From assembly GCA_944322255.1 (NCBI GenBank), contig CALUOK010000001.1, forward strand, positions 1-64,000: a DNA stretch of 64,000 nucleotides, in the 5' to 3' direction. The notes under the pieces were generated by a model. It did no database searches and was not told where the DNA came from. It worked only from the letters and a program-made list of their open reading frames with translations. Shown one piece after another: positions 16,536-25,116 of the stretch (its first letter is position 1; each line of letters begins with the position of its first letter). The stretch is from Candidatus Methanomethylophilaceae archaeon (GTDB lineage: Archaea; Thermoplasmatota; Thermoplasmata; Methanomassiliicoccales; Methanomethylophilaceae). The translations under genes were made by a program, and so were the position numbers.

Positions 16536-17039
16536 ATGAACGAGCTGTTCACCAGAGTCAGCGTAAGGGACTACATGCCCGGAAAGGTCGAGAAGGACAA
16601 GATAGACCGCATCCTGGAGGCCGCCATGAACGCCCCGTCCGCCAGGAACCAGCAGGCCTGGGAGTTCATCGTGGTGGACGACCCGGACTACATCCGCGAG
16701 CTCGCCAAGGCCTCGCCGTACGCCGGCCCCGTGGCCAAGGCGCCGTTGGCCGTCGTGGTCCTAGGAAACAGGGACCTGATGACCGCCCCGCAGTTCTGGG
16801 AGCAGGACCTGGGAGCCTGCACAGAGAACCTCATGCTCTCCGCCGCCAGCCTGGGCCTCGGATCGGTCTGGATAGGGATCGCGCCCGTCAGGGAGAGGAT
16901 GAACGCCATCACCGACCTCTTCGACCTGACCGAGAACCTGATGCCCTTCTGCATCGTCGCCGTCGGATATCCCAAGGAGAAGCCCGAGCCCCACAGAGGC
17001 AGGTTCAAGCCCGAGAGGATCCACTACAACGGATACTAA
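16536..17039 (+). CDS. Nitroreductase-family flavoprotein
   Basis: The 167-residue protein matches the FMN-dependent nitroreductase fold: RVSVRDYMPG (phosphate-binding Arg-Ser-x-Arg region), AAMNAPSARNQQAWEF, the AAPLAVVVLGN-like strand, and the C-terminal GLGSVWIGI and VAVGYPKEKPEPHRGRF motifs. It is at the short end for the family and typical of strict anaerobes, where such proteins reduce quinones, flavins or nitro compounds with NAD(P)H; the substrate cannot be told. A TATA-like catacatttatcc lies about 40 bp before the ATG. A hairpin terminator follows. Confidence 0.88.
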   Translation: MNELFTRVSVRDYMPGKVEKDKIDRILEAAMNAPSARNQQAWEFIVVDDPDYIRELAKASPYAGPVAKAPLAVVVLGNRDLMTAPQFWEQDLGACTENLMLSAASLGLGSVWIGIAPVRERMNAITDLFDLTENLMPFCIVAVGYPKEKPEPHRGRFKPERIHYNGY

Positions 17040-17050
17040 GTCTGATCAGG

Positions 17051-17077
17051 CCGGTCCCGGGTCCTGTCCCGGGCCGG
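17051..17077 (+). terminator. Hairpin after the nitroreductase gene
   Basis: CCGG-T-CCCGGG, loop TCCTGT, CCCGGGCCGG makes a 10-bp GC stem with one bulge, 11 bp after the stop codon. Confidence 0.55.
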
Positions 17078-17180
17078 TGCAACCTTCCACGGCTCGGTTC
17101 AGTTCCTCCGCGTCCGGTATGTCGAACGTCATGTCGACCGGACTGTCGATGCAAAGGATTTAGATTGATTCAAGGTGAGA

Positions 17181-17264
17181 TTTTCAAGATTTTTAGGTAT
17201 TTTCGAACCGGTGTTATCAAGAGATTTAGGTAATTTTAGACATCGATTTTCAAGGAAATTAGGT
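17181..17264. repeat. Three imperfect direct repeats with a 33-bp period
   Basis: Units begin at 17181, 17214 and 17247, each with the core TTWTCAAG followed by a TTTAGGT-like end; the first two match at 19 of 23 positions. A fourth partial copy (attcaag) lies 14 bp before. The array is AT-rich, in the spacer between the nitroreductase and the minus-strand permease. The 33-bp spacing equals about three helical turns, which would suit repeated protein binding. No gene is seen in 17078-17269. Confidence 0.6.
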
Positions 17265-17269
17265 CTCGG

Positions 17270-18430
17270 TCATGTCAGCACCACGGCCAGCGGCGCCAGA
17301 ACAAGGAGCATCAGGATGTTCACCAGGGTGTAGTGCCTGAGGTACCTCCCGGGCCCGTCCCTCTGCTCCCTCATGTAGATCCTCAGGGACACCACGCTCG
17401 CCATGGACGCCATCGGTGTGCCGAATCCTCCGACCCCGATCCCGGCGAGCAGACCCTGCCAGTCCGTGGTGAACTCCGACAGCAGCACCGAGGCGGGCAT
17501 GTTGCTGGTGACCTGGCTCAGCGCCATGGCTGTGACCGTCGGGTCCCAGGCCATGAGGTCGCCGAAGACCTGTCTGACGGCGTCTATCTGGGCCATGTTC
17601 CCGGCGAAGACGAACATGAACGCCATCGTCAGCAGCAGCCCGTAGTCCACCTTCAGCAGGGTCTTCGGCCTGACGATCAGGATGGCCGCCACCGTGACGA
17701 CCAGGGTCGCCTGGTAGGGCACCCATCTCAGGACGGTGGCCACGCACAGGGCGAACAGCACCAGGCACGCGGCCAGCAGCCCCCTGTGCTTCAGGATGTA
17801 CGTCTTGTCGAACTCGATGCTCACCCTCTCGCTGCCGAACCTGAGGGAGAGCACGACCACGACGACAAGCCCGACCAGGGTGATCGGGAGCATGACGGAG
17901 AAGAACTCTCCCATCCCCAGGCCGTAGTTCGAGGAAATGTACAGGTTCTGGGCGTTGCCGAACGGTATGGACATGCTCCCGAGGATGGCCGCCACCGTCT
18001 GCAGGACGACCACCGGGATTATGAGGTCGCTGCGCTGGGCCAGCCTCAACACGAGGACGGCGAACGGGACGAAGGTGATCAGCGCCACGTCGTTGGTGAT
18101 GAACATGGCGCAGAAGAATGGCAGCAGCACCAGCAGGAGGCAGAGCACCCTCACGCTCCTGTCCCCGCCGAGTATGCGCTGGGCCAGGATCTTGAACACG
18201 TTGCACTTTTTCAAGCCGGCAACCACCGCCATGAAGCAGAACAGGATGCACAGGGTGCGGACGTCGATGTAGTCCACATAGTCCCACGACGGCGGAACCA
18301 GGAACATCGACGCCACCGCCAGAACCGCCGACGCCACGAGCACCGCCTGGCTGCGGAGGAACCTCTCCGCCATGTCCTCGAATGAGTCGTCCGGGTCCCA
18401 GAGGTCCATGTATGCGGATTGACGTGCCAT
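17270..18430 (-). CDS. SLC13/ArsB-like ion transporter permease, copy 1
   Basis: The 386-residue protein has ten or more hydrophobic segments and the hallmarks of the ion-transporter superfamily (CitMHS/SLC13/ArsB): a helical hairpin ending FFCAMFITNDVALITFVPF, a GNAQNLYISSNYG loop, and in the second half SQVTSNMPASVLLSEFT, the mirrored hairpin. Members carry dicarboxylates, citrate, sulfate or arsenite across the membrane with H+ or Na+. The substrate is not determinable here. It lies 17 bp downstream of a close paralogue (18448-19581) on the same strand, so the two are probably one transcript. It starts at an ATG giving MARQSAYMDLW. Confidence 0.85.
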   Translation of the reverse strand: MARQSAYMDLWDPDDSFEDMAERFLRSQAVLVASAVLAVASMFLVPPSWDYVDYIDVRTLCILFCFMAVVAGLKKCNVFKILAQRILGGDRSVRVLCLLLVLLPFFCAMFITNDVALITFVPFAVLVLRLAQRSDLIIPVVVLQTVAAILGSMSIPFGNAQNLYISSNYGLGMGEFFSVMLPITLVGLVVVVVLSLRFGSERVSIEFDKTYILKHRGLLAACLVLFALCVATVLRWVPYQATLVVTVAAILIVRPKTLLKVDYGLLLTMAFMFVFAGNMAQIDAVRQVFGDLMAWDPTVTAMALSQVTSNMPASVLLSEFTTDWQGLLAGIGVGGFGTPMASMASVVSLRIYMREQRDGPGRYLRHYTLVNILMLLVLAPLAVVLT

Positions 18431-18447
18431 CTCTTATACGGAGGGGC

Positions 18448-19581
18448 TCACAGGACGCCGATTATGAGGTAGACGCACACGAGCACGGCGACCATGACGA
18501 CGTTGGCGGCGGTGAACCAAAGGAGGTACCTCTTCGTGTCCGCGCCCTCGGTCCTGGAGTAGAATCCCAGGGAGATCATGCTGGCCATCGATGCTATTGG
18601 GGTTCCGAAGCCGCCCACGTCCACCCCGACCAGCAGCCCCTCCCAGTCAGCGGTGAACCCCGACAGGAGCGTGGCGGCCGGGACGTTGCTGATGACCTGG
18701 CTGATGCCGAGGGAGGCGAGCATGGGCTCCCAGGACATGAGCCCCTCCAGCGCGGAGCTGACGGCGTCGATGTGAGCGATGTTGCCGGTGAAGACGAACA
18801 GGCAGACGAAGGTCAGGAGAAGCCCGTAGTCCACCCTGGTCAGGACGCGGCGGTGGGTCAGGGCGATCGCGAGAATCGTGATGACGAGCACGGCCTGCCA
18901 AGGCACGACATGCAGGACGGTCAGGATGCAAAGTGCGAAGAGGACGAACATCAGCACGAGGAACCCCCTGCTGCGGACGTCCCTGTCCCTGCTGATGTCC
19001 ACATGCACCTCGTGGGTGGGGAACCTGGCGCACATCAGGCACATGGCCAACCCTCCGACTATCACGTAGGGGGCGAGGGCCAGCACCACGTTCCCTGTAT
19101 CCAGCCCGTATCTCGAGTATATGAAGAGGTTCTGGGGGTTCCCGAAGGGCAGGAGCATGCTCCCCAGGTTGGCGGCAACCGTCTGAAGCACCACCACTGG
19201 CAGGATACCGCCCCTCTCGCCGGCCATGCCCAGCACCAGGATGGTGAACGGCACGAAGGTGATCAGCGCCACGTCGTTGGTGATGAACATGGAGCAGAAG
19301 AACGGCAGCAGCACCAGGATCAGGCACAGCGCCCTCATGCTCCTCCTGCCGGCGAGCAGGCGTCCCGCCAGGGCGCCGAACAGGTGGCACTCCCTCATGC
19401 CGGCCACCACCGCCATGAAGCAGAACAGGATGCACAGCATGCGGACGTCGATGTAGTCCACATAGTCCGTCGATGGAGGGACGAGGAGCATCGAGACGAC
19501 CGCAAGGACGGCGGACACGGTCAGGACGGCCTGCCCCCTGACGAACGCCGAGACCCTGGAACCGATGGTCGCCTCCTCCAT
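18448..19581 (-). CDS. SLC13/ArsB-like ion transporter permease, copy 2
   Basis: This 377-residue membrane protein is a clear paralogue of the downstream one. It shares DYVDYIDVRMLCILFCFMAVVAG, the first hairpin FFCSMFITNDVALITFVPF, the loop GNPQNLFIYSRYG and the second hairpin SQVISNVPAATLLSGFT. The central loops differ, so the duplication is not recent. The tandem pair may work on different substrates or as partners. The start ATG at 19581 lies about 90 bp from the divergent small regulator at 19673. Confidence 0.85.
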   Translation of the reverse strand: MEEATIGSRVSAFVRGQAVLTVSAVLAVVSMLLVPPSTDYVDYIDVRMLCILFCFMAVVAGMRECHLFGALAGRLLAGRRSMRALCLILVLLPFFCSMFITNDVALITFVPFTILVLGMAGERGGILPVVVLQTVAANLGSMLLPFGNPQNLFIYSRYGLDTGNVVLALAPYVIVGGLAMCLMCARFPTHEVHVDISRDRDVRSRGFLVLMFVLFALCILTVLHVVPWQAVLVITILAIALTHRRVLTRVDYGLLLTFVCLFVFTGNIAHIDAVSSALEGLMSWEPMLASLGISQVISNVPAATLLSGFTADWEGLLVGVDVGGFGTPIASMASMISLGFYSRTEGADTKRYLLWFTAANVVMVAVLVCVYLIIGVL

Positions 19582-19672
19582 GGCATCCGCACGCCCCGGG
19601 ATGGATTCAAATCTTGTGGTGGCTCAGACACCTTTATGAACAGCCCCCGCATTCGGAGTTCACGGTGTTAAC

Positions 19673-19852
19673 ATGACAGTCAAGGATGATGTCATCAAAG
19701 CCATGAAGGAGGCCGGCAAGCCCATGAGCGCCGGCGAGGTAGAGAAGGCCACAGGCATCGACAGGAAGGAGATCGACAAGGCGTTCAAGGAGCTCAAGGC
19801 CGAGGGCGCCATCGTGTCCCCCGTCAGGTGCAAGTGGGAGCCCGCCCAGTGA
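19673..19852 (+). CDS. 59-residue winged-helix protein
   Basis: A short frame encodes MTVKDDVIKAMKEAGKPM followed by SAGEVEKATGIDRKEIDKAFKELKAEGAIVSPVRCKWEPAQ. It is a minimal winged helix: helix, a turn and helix with the GID-KEID pattern, a recognition helix and a short beta-wing. Such tiny wHTH proteins are common in Thermoplasmatota; target genes are unknown. It is divergent from the tandem permeases, with a TATA-like cctttatgaac at about 19631-19641, so it could regulate them. A GC hairpin follows the stop (19854-19875). Confidence 0.7.
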   Translation: MTVKDDVIKAMKEAGKPMSAGEVEKATGIDRKEIDKAFKELKAEGAIVSPVRCKWEPAQ

Positions 19853-19933
19853 GCCCCCGGGGGGCCTCCCCCGCCAAACCCGTTACGCCGTTTCTGGGCA
19901 CCCGATATATCGGATGCCGTCGTTACACATTCC

Positions 19934-21280
19934 ATGCAAAAAGGAAACGTCAAATTGGCCGCCGTCACCGCGGCGGTCATAGTCGTTCTGCTCCTGTTCT
20001 CCTGGCAGTGGGCGCCGTCCGATGACGGCACATCGTCAGATTTCGCGGACGCCGTCTCCGGAGGGGACGCCGAGGCCGCGTACGCCTCCCTGGTCCCGGA
20101 GCTGAGGGAGCAGTACGAGCAGCTCGGAGGGCTGGAGTACTTCCAGACCCAGATGTCCGCGCTCGGAGCGCAGAACGTCCTCTCCTACGGGCCTCTTGTG
20201 TCCGTGGGGGATTCGTACGAACCGGGGGCGGAGGGGATCTCCTGCACATACATGGAGTACACTTACTCCGGAATGCTGATGTGGACCCATGAGACTGACG
20301 CCGGCGTGGATACGTTCTACATGACGCCCCGCGACCTGCCGTCCTCGGAGGCCGTGCCGGAGGGGATGGTCGAGACCCCGGTGAAGGTCGGGGCCGAGGG
20401 CATGACCGAGCTGGACGGCCTCATCGCGTCCTCGGACGATTCGGACCACAGCGTAGCCGTGGTGCTGGTGTCCGGTTCTGGACCCAACGGCATGAACTGC
20501 GCCATCGGCCACAGCCAGATCTTCCAGCAGCTGGCATGGGGCCTCGCTGAGCGCGGGGTGGACGTGCTGAGGTACGACGACAGGACCTACGCCGAGCCCT
20601 GGGCCGCCGTGGCCTTGGGCAACTCCCTGGACATAGGATACGAGACGGTGGACGACGCGATCGCCGCGGCATCCATGCTGAAGTCCATGGGCTACGGGAA
20701 GGTGTATCTGGTCGGCCACAGTCTGGGCGCCATGGCGGCACCCGCCATTGTTGAGGAGTCAGATGGTCTGTACGACGGGCTGGTCTCCCTGGCCGGCAGC
20801 CCCAGGAGCCTGGCGGAGATATCCTACGACCAGAACTTGCTGGCACTAGATGCCATCCCCGACGGGCCGGAGAAAGACGTGCTGAAGGCCAGCCTGGACG
20901 CACAGCTTGCAGCCGCCGGATCTCTCGACGGCATGACCGACGAGCAGCTGATGTCCACCGTGCTGTTCGGCATGTCCGCGTACTACCTGAAGAGCATCGA
21001 CAACCTGGACTCAGCCGGTGCCGCCCAGCGCCTGGACGTCCCCATGCTGTTCCTGCAGGGCACGTCGGACTGGCAGGTCACCTACGACGCCGACTACACC
21101 GCGTGGATCGACATCCTGGACGGCAGGGAGAACGTGTCGTTCCAGGCATACATGGGGCTGAACCACCTGTTCAGCATCCCCGGCGCCTATGACGGCAGCT
21201 CCGCCGACTACTATCTCACGCCGATGACGTTCAACGTGTCCGTCATCGACGACATCGCAGACTTCGTGCTGTCTGCATGA
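19934..21280 (+). CDS. Membrane-anchored alpha/beta hydrolase with DUF3887-like domain
   Basis: The 448-residue protein starts with a basic tip and one membrane helix (LAAVTAAVIVVLLLFSW). Residues about 35-130 look like the DUF3887 domain often found before hydrolases (FADAVSGGDAEAAYASLVPELREQY). The rest is an alpha/beta hydrolase: oxyanion strand VVLVSGSGPNG, nucleophile elbow VGHSLGAM, the acid in GTSDWQVTYD and the histidine in LNHLFSIPG. It is likely an esterase or peptidase-like enzyme held on the outer face of the membrane. The substrate is unknown. It forms its own transcript, ending at a bidirectional hairpin. Confidence 0.82.
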   Translation: MQKGNVKLAAVTAAVIVVLLLFSWQWAPSDDGTSSDFADAVSGGDAEAAYASLVPELREQYEQLGGLEYFQTQMSALGAQNVLSYGPLVSVGDSYEPGAEGISCTYMEYTYSGMLMWTHETDAGVDTFYMTPRDLPSSEAVPEGMVETPVKVGAEGMTELDGLIASSDDSDHSVAVVLVSGSGPNGMNCAIGHSQIFQQLAWGLAERGVDVLRYDDRTYAEPWAAVALGNSLDIGYETVDDAIAAASMLKSMGYGKVYLVGHSLGAMAAPAIVEESDGLYDGLVSLAGSPRSLAEISYDQNLLALDAIPDGPEKDVLKASLDAQLAAAGSLDGMTDEQLMSTVLFGMSAYYLKSIDNLDSAGAAQRLDVPMLFLQGTSDWQVTYDADYTAWIDILDGRENVSFQAYMGLNHLFSIPGAYDGSSADYYLTPMTFNVSVIDDIADFVLSA

Positions 21281-21289
21281 AAAACTACA

Positions 21290-21312
21290 GAGGGAGGGTC
21301 CTTCCCTCCCTC
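21290..21312. terminator. Bidirectional hairpin between convergent genes
   Basis: GAGGGAGGG-TCCTT-CCCTCCCTC has a perfect 9-bp stem, 9 bp after the hydrolase stop and overlapping the stop codon of the minus-strand gene at 21311. It can end both transcripts. Confidence 0.6.
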
Positions 21313-21979
21313 AACCCCTTCTCGAGTACAGAACGGACATCAGCATACTGGTGACCGCGGTCTTCCCGGAGCGCAGCGACCTCTCCATCAGCCCCCTCAC
21401 GGCGTCGTCGTCGAAGAGTCCGGTGGAGATCATCTCGGACAGCTTCGCGGTGTCGCCGTTGGTCACGGCCTGCTCCGCCTTGGGCATGATCCTGCCGGAG
21501 AGGTACTCCTTGTACCTGTCCCTGCAGGCGTCCGTCAGAAGCACGGGGTCCCTGAGCCTCTTCACGGCCAGTTCCTGGTCCATCTTGAAGTTCATGGTCT
21601 GGATGGCCTCGTCGAAGCCGGGGAATCCCATAGGGTAGCCGCTCAGGAACCTGAACTCGTGGCCGTCCCCGCTCCTGACCTCGCAGTCGAACTCCGCGAA
21701 GATCCCGAAGGAGCTGAACTCCTCCATGGTGCCGCCGTAGTCTATGCCGTGTATGCCGATGATCCCGGAGAATGCGTCGGGGTCTACTCTCTTCACCGAC
21801 GCCGGGATCCTCACGGTCCTGCCGTCGGATGCGGGCGAGCCACTCATGAACGACGGTCCGATCTCCACGACGGCCATGCCGTCCACGGAGTCGGGTACGG
21901 TTATGTCGCGGTCTGTGGACACGAGCCTGGTTATGCAGCATCCGCCGTCGCATGGTTCGGCATCGATCTTGTTCGCCAT
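21311..21979 (-). CDS. BspA-like repeat protein of the MoxR/VWA unit
   Basis: The 222-residue protein begins with a Cys-rich stretch (CDGGCC), then residues about 18-95 resemble LRR_5/BspA repeats (ITVPDSVDGMAVVEIGPSFM, RIPASVKRVDPDAFSGI), followed by a helical C-terminal half (MDQELAVKRLRDPVLLTDACRDRYKEYL). There is no signal peptide, unlike the surface BspA proteins nearby, so it should be cytoplasmic. Its start overlaps the 3' end of the MoxR gene by 49 bp, a tight coupling that makes it the last gene of the unit. The role is unknown; a substrate-recognition subunit for the ATPase pair is a guess. Confidence 0.72.
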   Translation of the reverse strand: MANKIDAEPCDGGCCITRLVSTDRDITVPDSVDGMAVVEIGPSFMSGSPASDGRTVRIPASVKRVDPDAFSGIIGIHGIDYGGTMEEFSSFGIFAEFDCEVRSGDGHEFRFLSGYPMGFPGFDEAIQTMNFKMDQELAVKRLRDPVLLTDACRDRYKEYLSGRIMPKAEQAVTNGDTAKLSEMISTGLFDDDAVRGLMERSLRSGKTAVTSMLMSVLYSRRG

Positions 21980-23367
21980 CGCAGCCCCTCCGCCATCTCG
22001 ACCAGGCGTCTGTCGCGCCCGGATGTGAGCAGCTCCTCGTTGTACCTGTACAGCGGGCCGTCCACGTCCGAGAACATCACTACACTGTAGCATCCGATCA
22101 GCCCGGCCAGCAGGGACACGGGCTCCTGCCCCTTCCCGAACGTCTCGACCATGTAGGACATGGCGTTGTCCAGGTGCCTGTCGAACTCCCTCCTTGCCGA
22201 GTCCAGGGACCTGGCGCAGTCCTCGCGGACCTTCGCGGGGTCGTCGGCGCCGGCGATGGCAGACAGGCAGAACGCCGCCGCCCTCCTGGCGTCCGATGTG
22301 GAGTTGGAGTCCAGGACCCTGCGGAGCTCCCTCTCCAGCGCCGGGAGTCCGCCCTCTGGAAGATCGTCGATCCTCCTCAGCAGCTCCAGCAAATCCAAGC
22401 CCTCCTCCGCCTCGGCGTTGATCCTTCCGATGATCACGGAGATGAGCGACAGCTTCTCCTCCGCGCCGGACTCCGCCAAGGATTGCGGGTCTGTGGCGGT
22501 GCCGTCCAGGATGGACCCCACGTCGTGGTCCTGGCTGTACTTCCTGTGGAAGTCCATGTAGCGCTTGAACTCCGCCGCGATCTCGGGGAACCTGACGTAC
22601 TGCGATATCAGGTCCACGTCCGTCTCCAGTCCCAGGCGCTCGTGCTCCCTGAGGACCATGGACAGGTCCTCCCACCCCCTGGGCGTCACGAAGGCGGGCC
22701 CGTCGGGGGTGTTCTCGATCCTGAGCAGGTTCTGGGGCTTGACCTGCAGGTAGTAGGTGATGGCATCGTGGATTCCGGCGCTCATTGCGTACCTCATCCA
22801 CACGTCGGTGTCCGGCTCAACCTCGATGACCCTAATCCTGTCCAGGGTGGCGATGTCGAACTCCCTGGCGGAGGAGTTGAACTCCGGCGGGTTGCCGGCG
22901 GCGACCAGAACCCAGCCCTCCGGGATCTTGTGGGGGCCGAACTTCTTGTTCTGGAGCAGGTCCAGCATTGCGGCCGACAGGGTCTCCGACACGCAGTTGA
23001 CCTCGTCGATGAAGAGGATGCCCTCCATATGCCCCTGGGACTCCATGGCATCGTAGACGGAGGCCACGATCTCGCTCATGGTGTACCTCGTGATGGGATA
23101 CTCCATGCCGCCGTACTCCCTGGTCTCGATCATGGGGAGCCCGATGGCGGACTGGCGGGTGTGGTGGGTGATGGTGTACCCAACGTAGCCGATGTCCAGC
23201 TCGGCGGCGATCTGCGACATGATGGCGGTCTTGCCGAGCCCGGGGGCTCCGATGAGCATGATCGGCCTCTGCCTGCTGCGGGGGATGACGTAGTTCCCCG
23301 CCGGGTCCTTGTCCAGATAGCTGCGGACTGCAGCCTTCACCTGATCTTTCGCAGATTGGATGTCCAT
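21931..23367 (-). CDS. MoxR-type AAA+ ATPase
   Basis: The 478-residue protein carries Walker A GAPGLGKT (residues 40-47), Walker B GILFIDEVN, sensor 1 VLVAAGNPP and an arginine-containing DIATLDRIRVIEV segment, all typical of MoxR/AAA_5 ATPases. Residues beyond about 300 form an extra helical domain without a recognised name. MoxR ATPases act as chaperones that assemble or activate a VWA-domain partner, and such a partner is the next gene upstream (23424-24689). The whole set is co-directional on the minus strand. Confidence 0.88.
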   Translation of the reverse strand: MDIQSAKDQVKAAVRSYLDKDPAGNYVIPRSRQRPIMLIGAPGLGKTAIMSQIAAELDIGYVGYTITHHTRQSAIGLPMIETREYGGMEYPITRYTMSEIVASVYDAMESQGHMEGILFIDEVNCVSETLSAAMLDLLQNKKFGPHKIPEGWVLVAAGNPPEFNSSAREFDIATLDRIRVIEVEPDTDVWMRYAMSAGIHDAITYYLQVKPQNLLRIENTPDGPAFVTPRGWEDLSMVLREHERLGLETDVDLISQYVRFPEIAAEFKRYMDFHRKYSQDHDVGSILDGTATDPQSLAESGAEEKLSLISVIIGRINAEAEEGLDLLELLRRIDDLPEGGLPALERELRRVLDSNSTSDARRAAAFCLSAIAGADDPAKVREDCARSLDSARREFDRHLDNAMSYMVETFGKGQEPVSLLAGLIGCYSVVMFSDVDGPLYRYNEELLTSGRDRRLVEMAEGLRWRTRSMPNHATADAA

Positions 23368-23423
23368 CGCCGCACCTTCGTTCCTGCATCGTCATCTATG
23401 GAATCTAATCAAAAAGGTTCGGG

Positions 23424-24689
23424 TCACGGATCGCGGGAATCACCGGGCGCATCCGCCATCAGGTCCTCCGTCCTGACCACGATCCTCATGGCCCAGGGCG
23501 GCACCTCGTGCTCCCGGTACCTGTCGTCGCAGAACACGAACGCCACGTCGTAGGACGGGCGCCTGGTGGGGTACGTGCCCTGGCCGTCGGTGAAGTACAT
23601 CAGGCCCCTGAGGTTCCTGAACCCGCCCTCCTCGATGAGCCGGTCCACGTAGTCGAACACCGGCCTGAAGTCCGTGTTCCCGCCGCCCTTCAGCTCGAAC
23701 CCCTTCACCAGCCTCCTCAGGTCCCCCTCGCTCCTCACCACGTCGTCAGACCTGACCTGGTCGTCGCACTGGATCACGTGGAGGTTGGAGTCCCTGCCCA
23801 CGCCGGTCTGCCTGAGCACGTCGAAGGCCTCCTCCAGGAACCTGACCACCGGCCCCCTCATGGTCGAGCCGGAGGTGTCCACGGCGATGACGAACTCGTC
23901 CACCATGGCGGTGTCGGACTGCTCCAGGGAGTCTATCAGCGGCAGGTTGCCGTAGTGGGACAGGCCGTAGGTGTAGTAGATGGGGTCGAACTCCGTCTGG
24001 CTCTCCCGGACCGTGGTGCGGCGGGTCATGAACTTGCGCAGGAAGGAGCGGTAGTCGTAGCGCCTGCGGTTGCGGATCCTGAGGATCTGCATCAGCGCCG
24101 TCGTCCTGCCCTCGTCGTCCCTGACGAACCCCTCGACCTCGGCCATAACCTGCTGGGATAGCTCCCTCCAGGCTGCGTCGTCCGTCCCGGAGCGGGCGGA
24201 GTGGTCGTCCCTGACGAACATCCTCCTGTGGAGGTCCAGCTGCCACCTGGACGTCTCGGCGACCACGGCGGACAGCAGGTCCACCGCGGGCGCCCCGGCC
24301 TTGCCGAACAGCCTCTCGCAGACGAAGACCCTGTCGTCCCTGCCCGGCACCGATGTGTGCGGGGTGTCGAGGCAGTCCAGCACGTACTCCACCAGCATGT
24401 CCTCCGCCAGGTCGGTCTCCGGGGTGTTGGCGGGAGAGGTGTGACCGAGCACGCAGTGCAGGACGCAGTGGGCAAGGTCGCGGGTGACGGAGTTGGGGTC
24501 CTCCCTGAACGACTCCAGAACGGTGTCGGCCCTGAACACGACGGTCCTGCCGTCGCAGCGCGGCGCCCCCTCGCCCTCCTCGACATCCGTGGACAGCGAG
24601 AGCACCGCCCTGGTCAGGAAGCGCATGTCCAGGCACAGCCTGCTGGCCGATGCGGACACTATGTCCCTCGCCGCGGCCGTCCTGTCCAT
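23424..24689 (-). CDS. DUF2201-VWA protein with altered metallopeptidase motif
   Basis: The 421-residue protein combines an N-terminal DUF2201 metallopeptidase-like region with a C-terminal von Willebrand A-like domain. The VWA part keeps the metal-binding MIDAS residues: AVDTSGST, a Thr in GGGNTDF, and FTDGQG. In the N-terminal part the usual HExxH is HCVLH (residues 74-78, with a third His at 83), so the catalytic Glu is replaced by Cys and peptidase activity is doubtful. Proteins of this design are regularly encoded beside MoxR ATPases, as here, and the pair probably works as one machine. The gene starts 4 bp after the PemK-like gene stops. Confidence 0.82.
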   Translation of the reverse strand: MDRTAAARDIVSASASRLCLDMRFLTRAVLSLSTDVEEGEGAPRCDGRTVVFRADTVLESFREDPNSVTRDLAHCVLHCVLGHTSPANTPETDLAEDMLVEYVLDCLDTPHTSVPGRDDRVFVCERLFGKAGAPAVDLLSAVVAETSRWQLDLHRRMFVRDDHSARSGTDDAAWRELSQQVMAEVEGFVRDDEGRTTALMQILRIRNRRRYDYRSFLRKFMTRRTTVRESQTEFDPIYYTYGLSHYGNLPLIDSLEQSDTAMVDEFVIAVDTSGSTMRGPVVRFLEEAFDVLRQTGVGRDSNLHVIQCDDQVRSDDVVRSEGDLRRLVKGFELKGGGNTDFRPVFDYVDRLIEEGGFRNLRGLMYFTDGQGTYPTRRPSYDVAFVFCDDRYREHEVPPWAMRIVVRTEDLMADAPGDSRDP

Positions 24690-24693
24690 GGTA

Positions 24694-25068
24694 TCAGTAG
24701 TTCCCCCTGCGGTACATGCGGGTGTCCTTGGTCCTGCTCTCGAAGATTGCCCTCATCATCTCGGCGTCGTCGTAGCAGAGGGTGCCGAGCCTGTAGTTGA
24801 ACTTGGACGCGGGGAGCTTGAACGGGCGGTCGGTGCGGACGTGCGAGGACTTGTCCAACATGACCTCGTACGGGTCCATGAGACGCACGTCGGTGTTGGG
24901 ATGCCTGGGATGCGACGTGACCATGTACACGGTGAAGTCGTCGCCCCTCTTCTCCAGGACGACCACCGGGCGGTTCTTGGCTCCGGACCCGTCGTCGAAG
25001 TAGACGTTGGCGTTCCAGACCTCCATGGGCCTGGGGGTCCCGCCCGATGACTGGCTGCGGAGCTTCAT
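24694..25068 (-). CDS. PemK/MazF-fold protein heading the MoxR/VWA unit
   Basis: The 124-residue protein has the start of the PemK/MazF barrel (MEVWNANVYFDDGSGAKNRP and VVVLEKRGDD), a second strand pair (FTVYMVTSHP), and the later DKSSHVRTDRPFKLPASKFNYRLGTL strand region, then a helix. PemK/MazF proteins are usually ribosome-independent RNases in toxin-antitoxin pairs, but no small antitoxin gene lies next to it, so a non-toxin use is possible. I choose the ATG at 25068; the ATG at 25026 is also possible and a TTG at 25116 is less likely. It is the first gene of the four-gene unit, driven from the TATA box at 25117-25127. Confidence 0.65.
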   Translation of the reverse strand: MKLRSQSSGGTPRPMEVWNANVYFDDGSGAKNRPVVVLEKRGDDFTVYMVTSHPRHPNTDVRLMDPYEVMLDKSSHVRTDRPFKLPASKFNYRLGTLCYDDAEMMRAIFESRTKDTRMYRRGNY

Positions 25069-25116
25069 GGGCAGGCGGATGTCGTACCATTGTATAACCC
25101 CAGCGGAGCGAAACAA

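Noticed and set aside
17167-17264. The 33-bp repeats considered as a decayed CRISPR array
   Set aside because: The units are contiguous, without conserved repeats separated by unique spacers, there are only three, and no cas genes are in the window.
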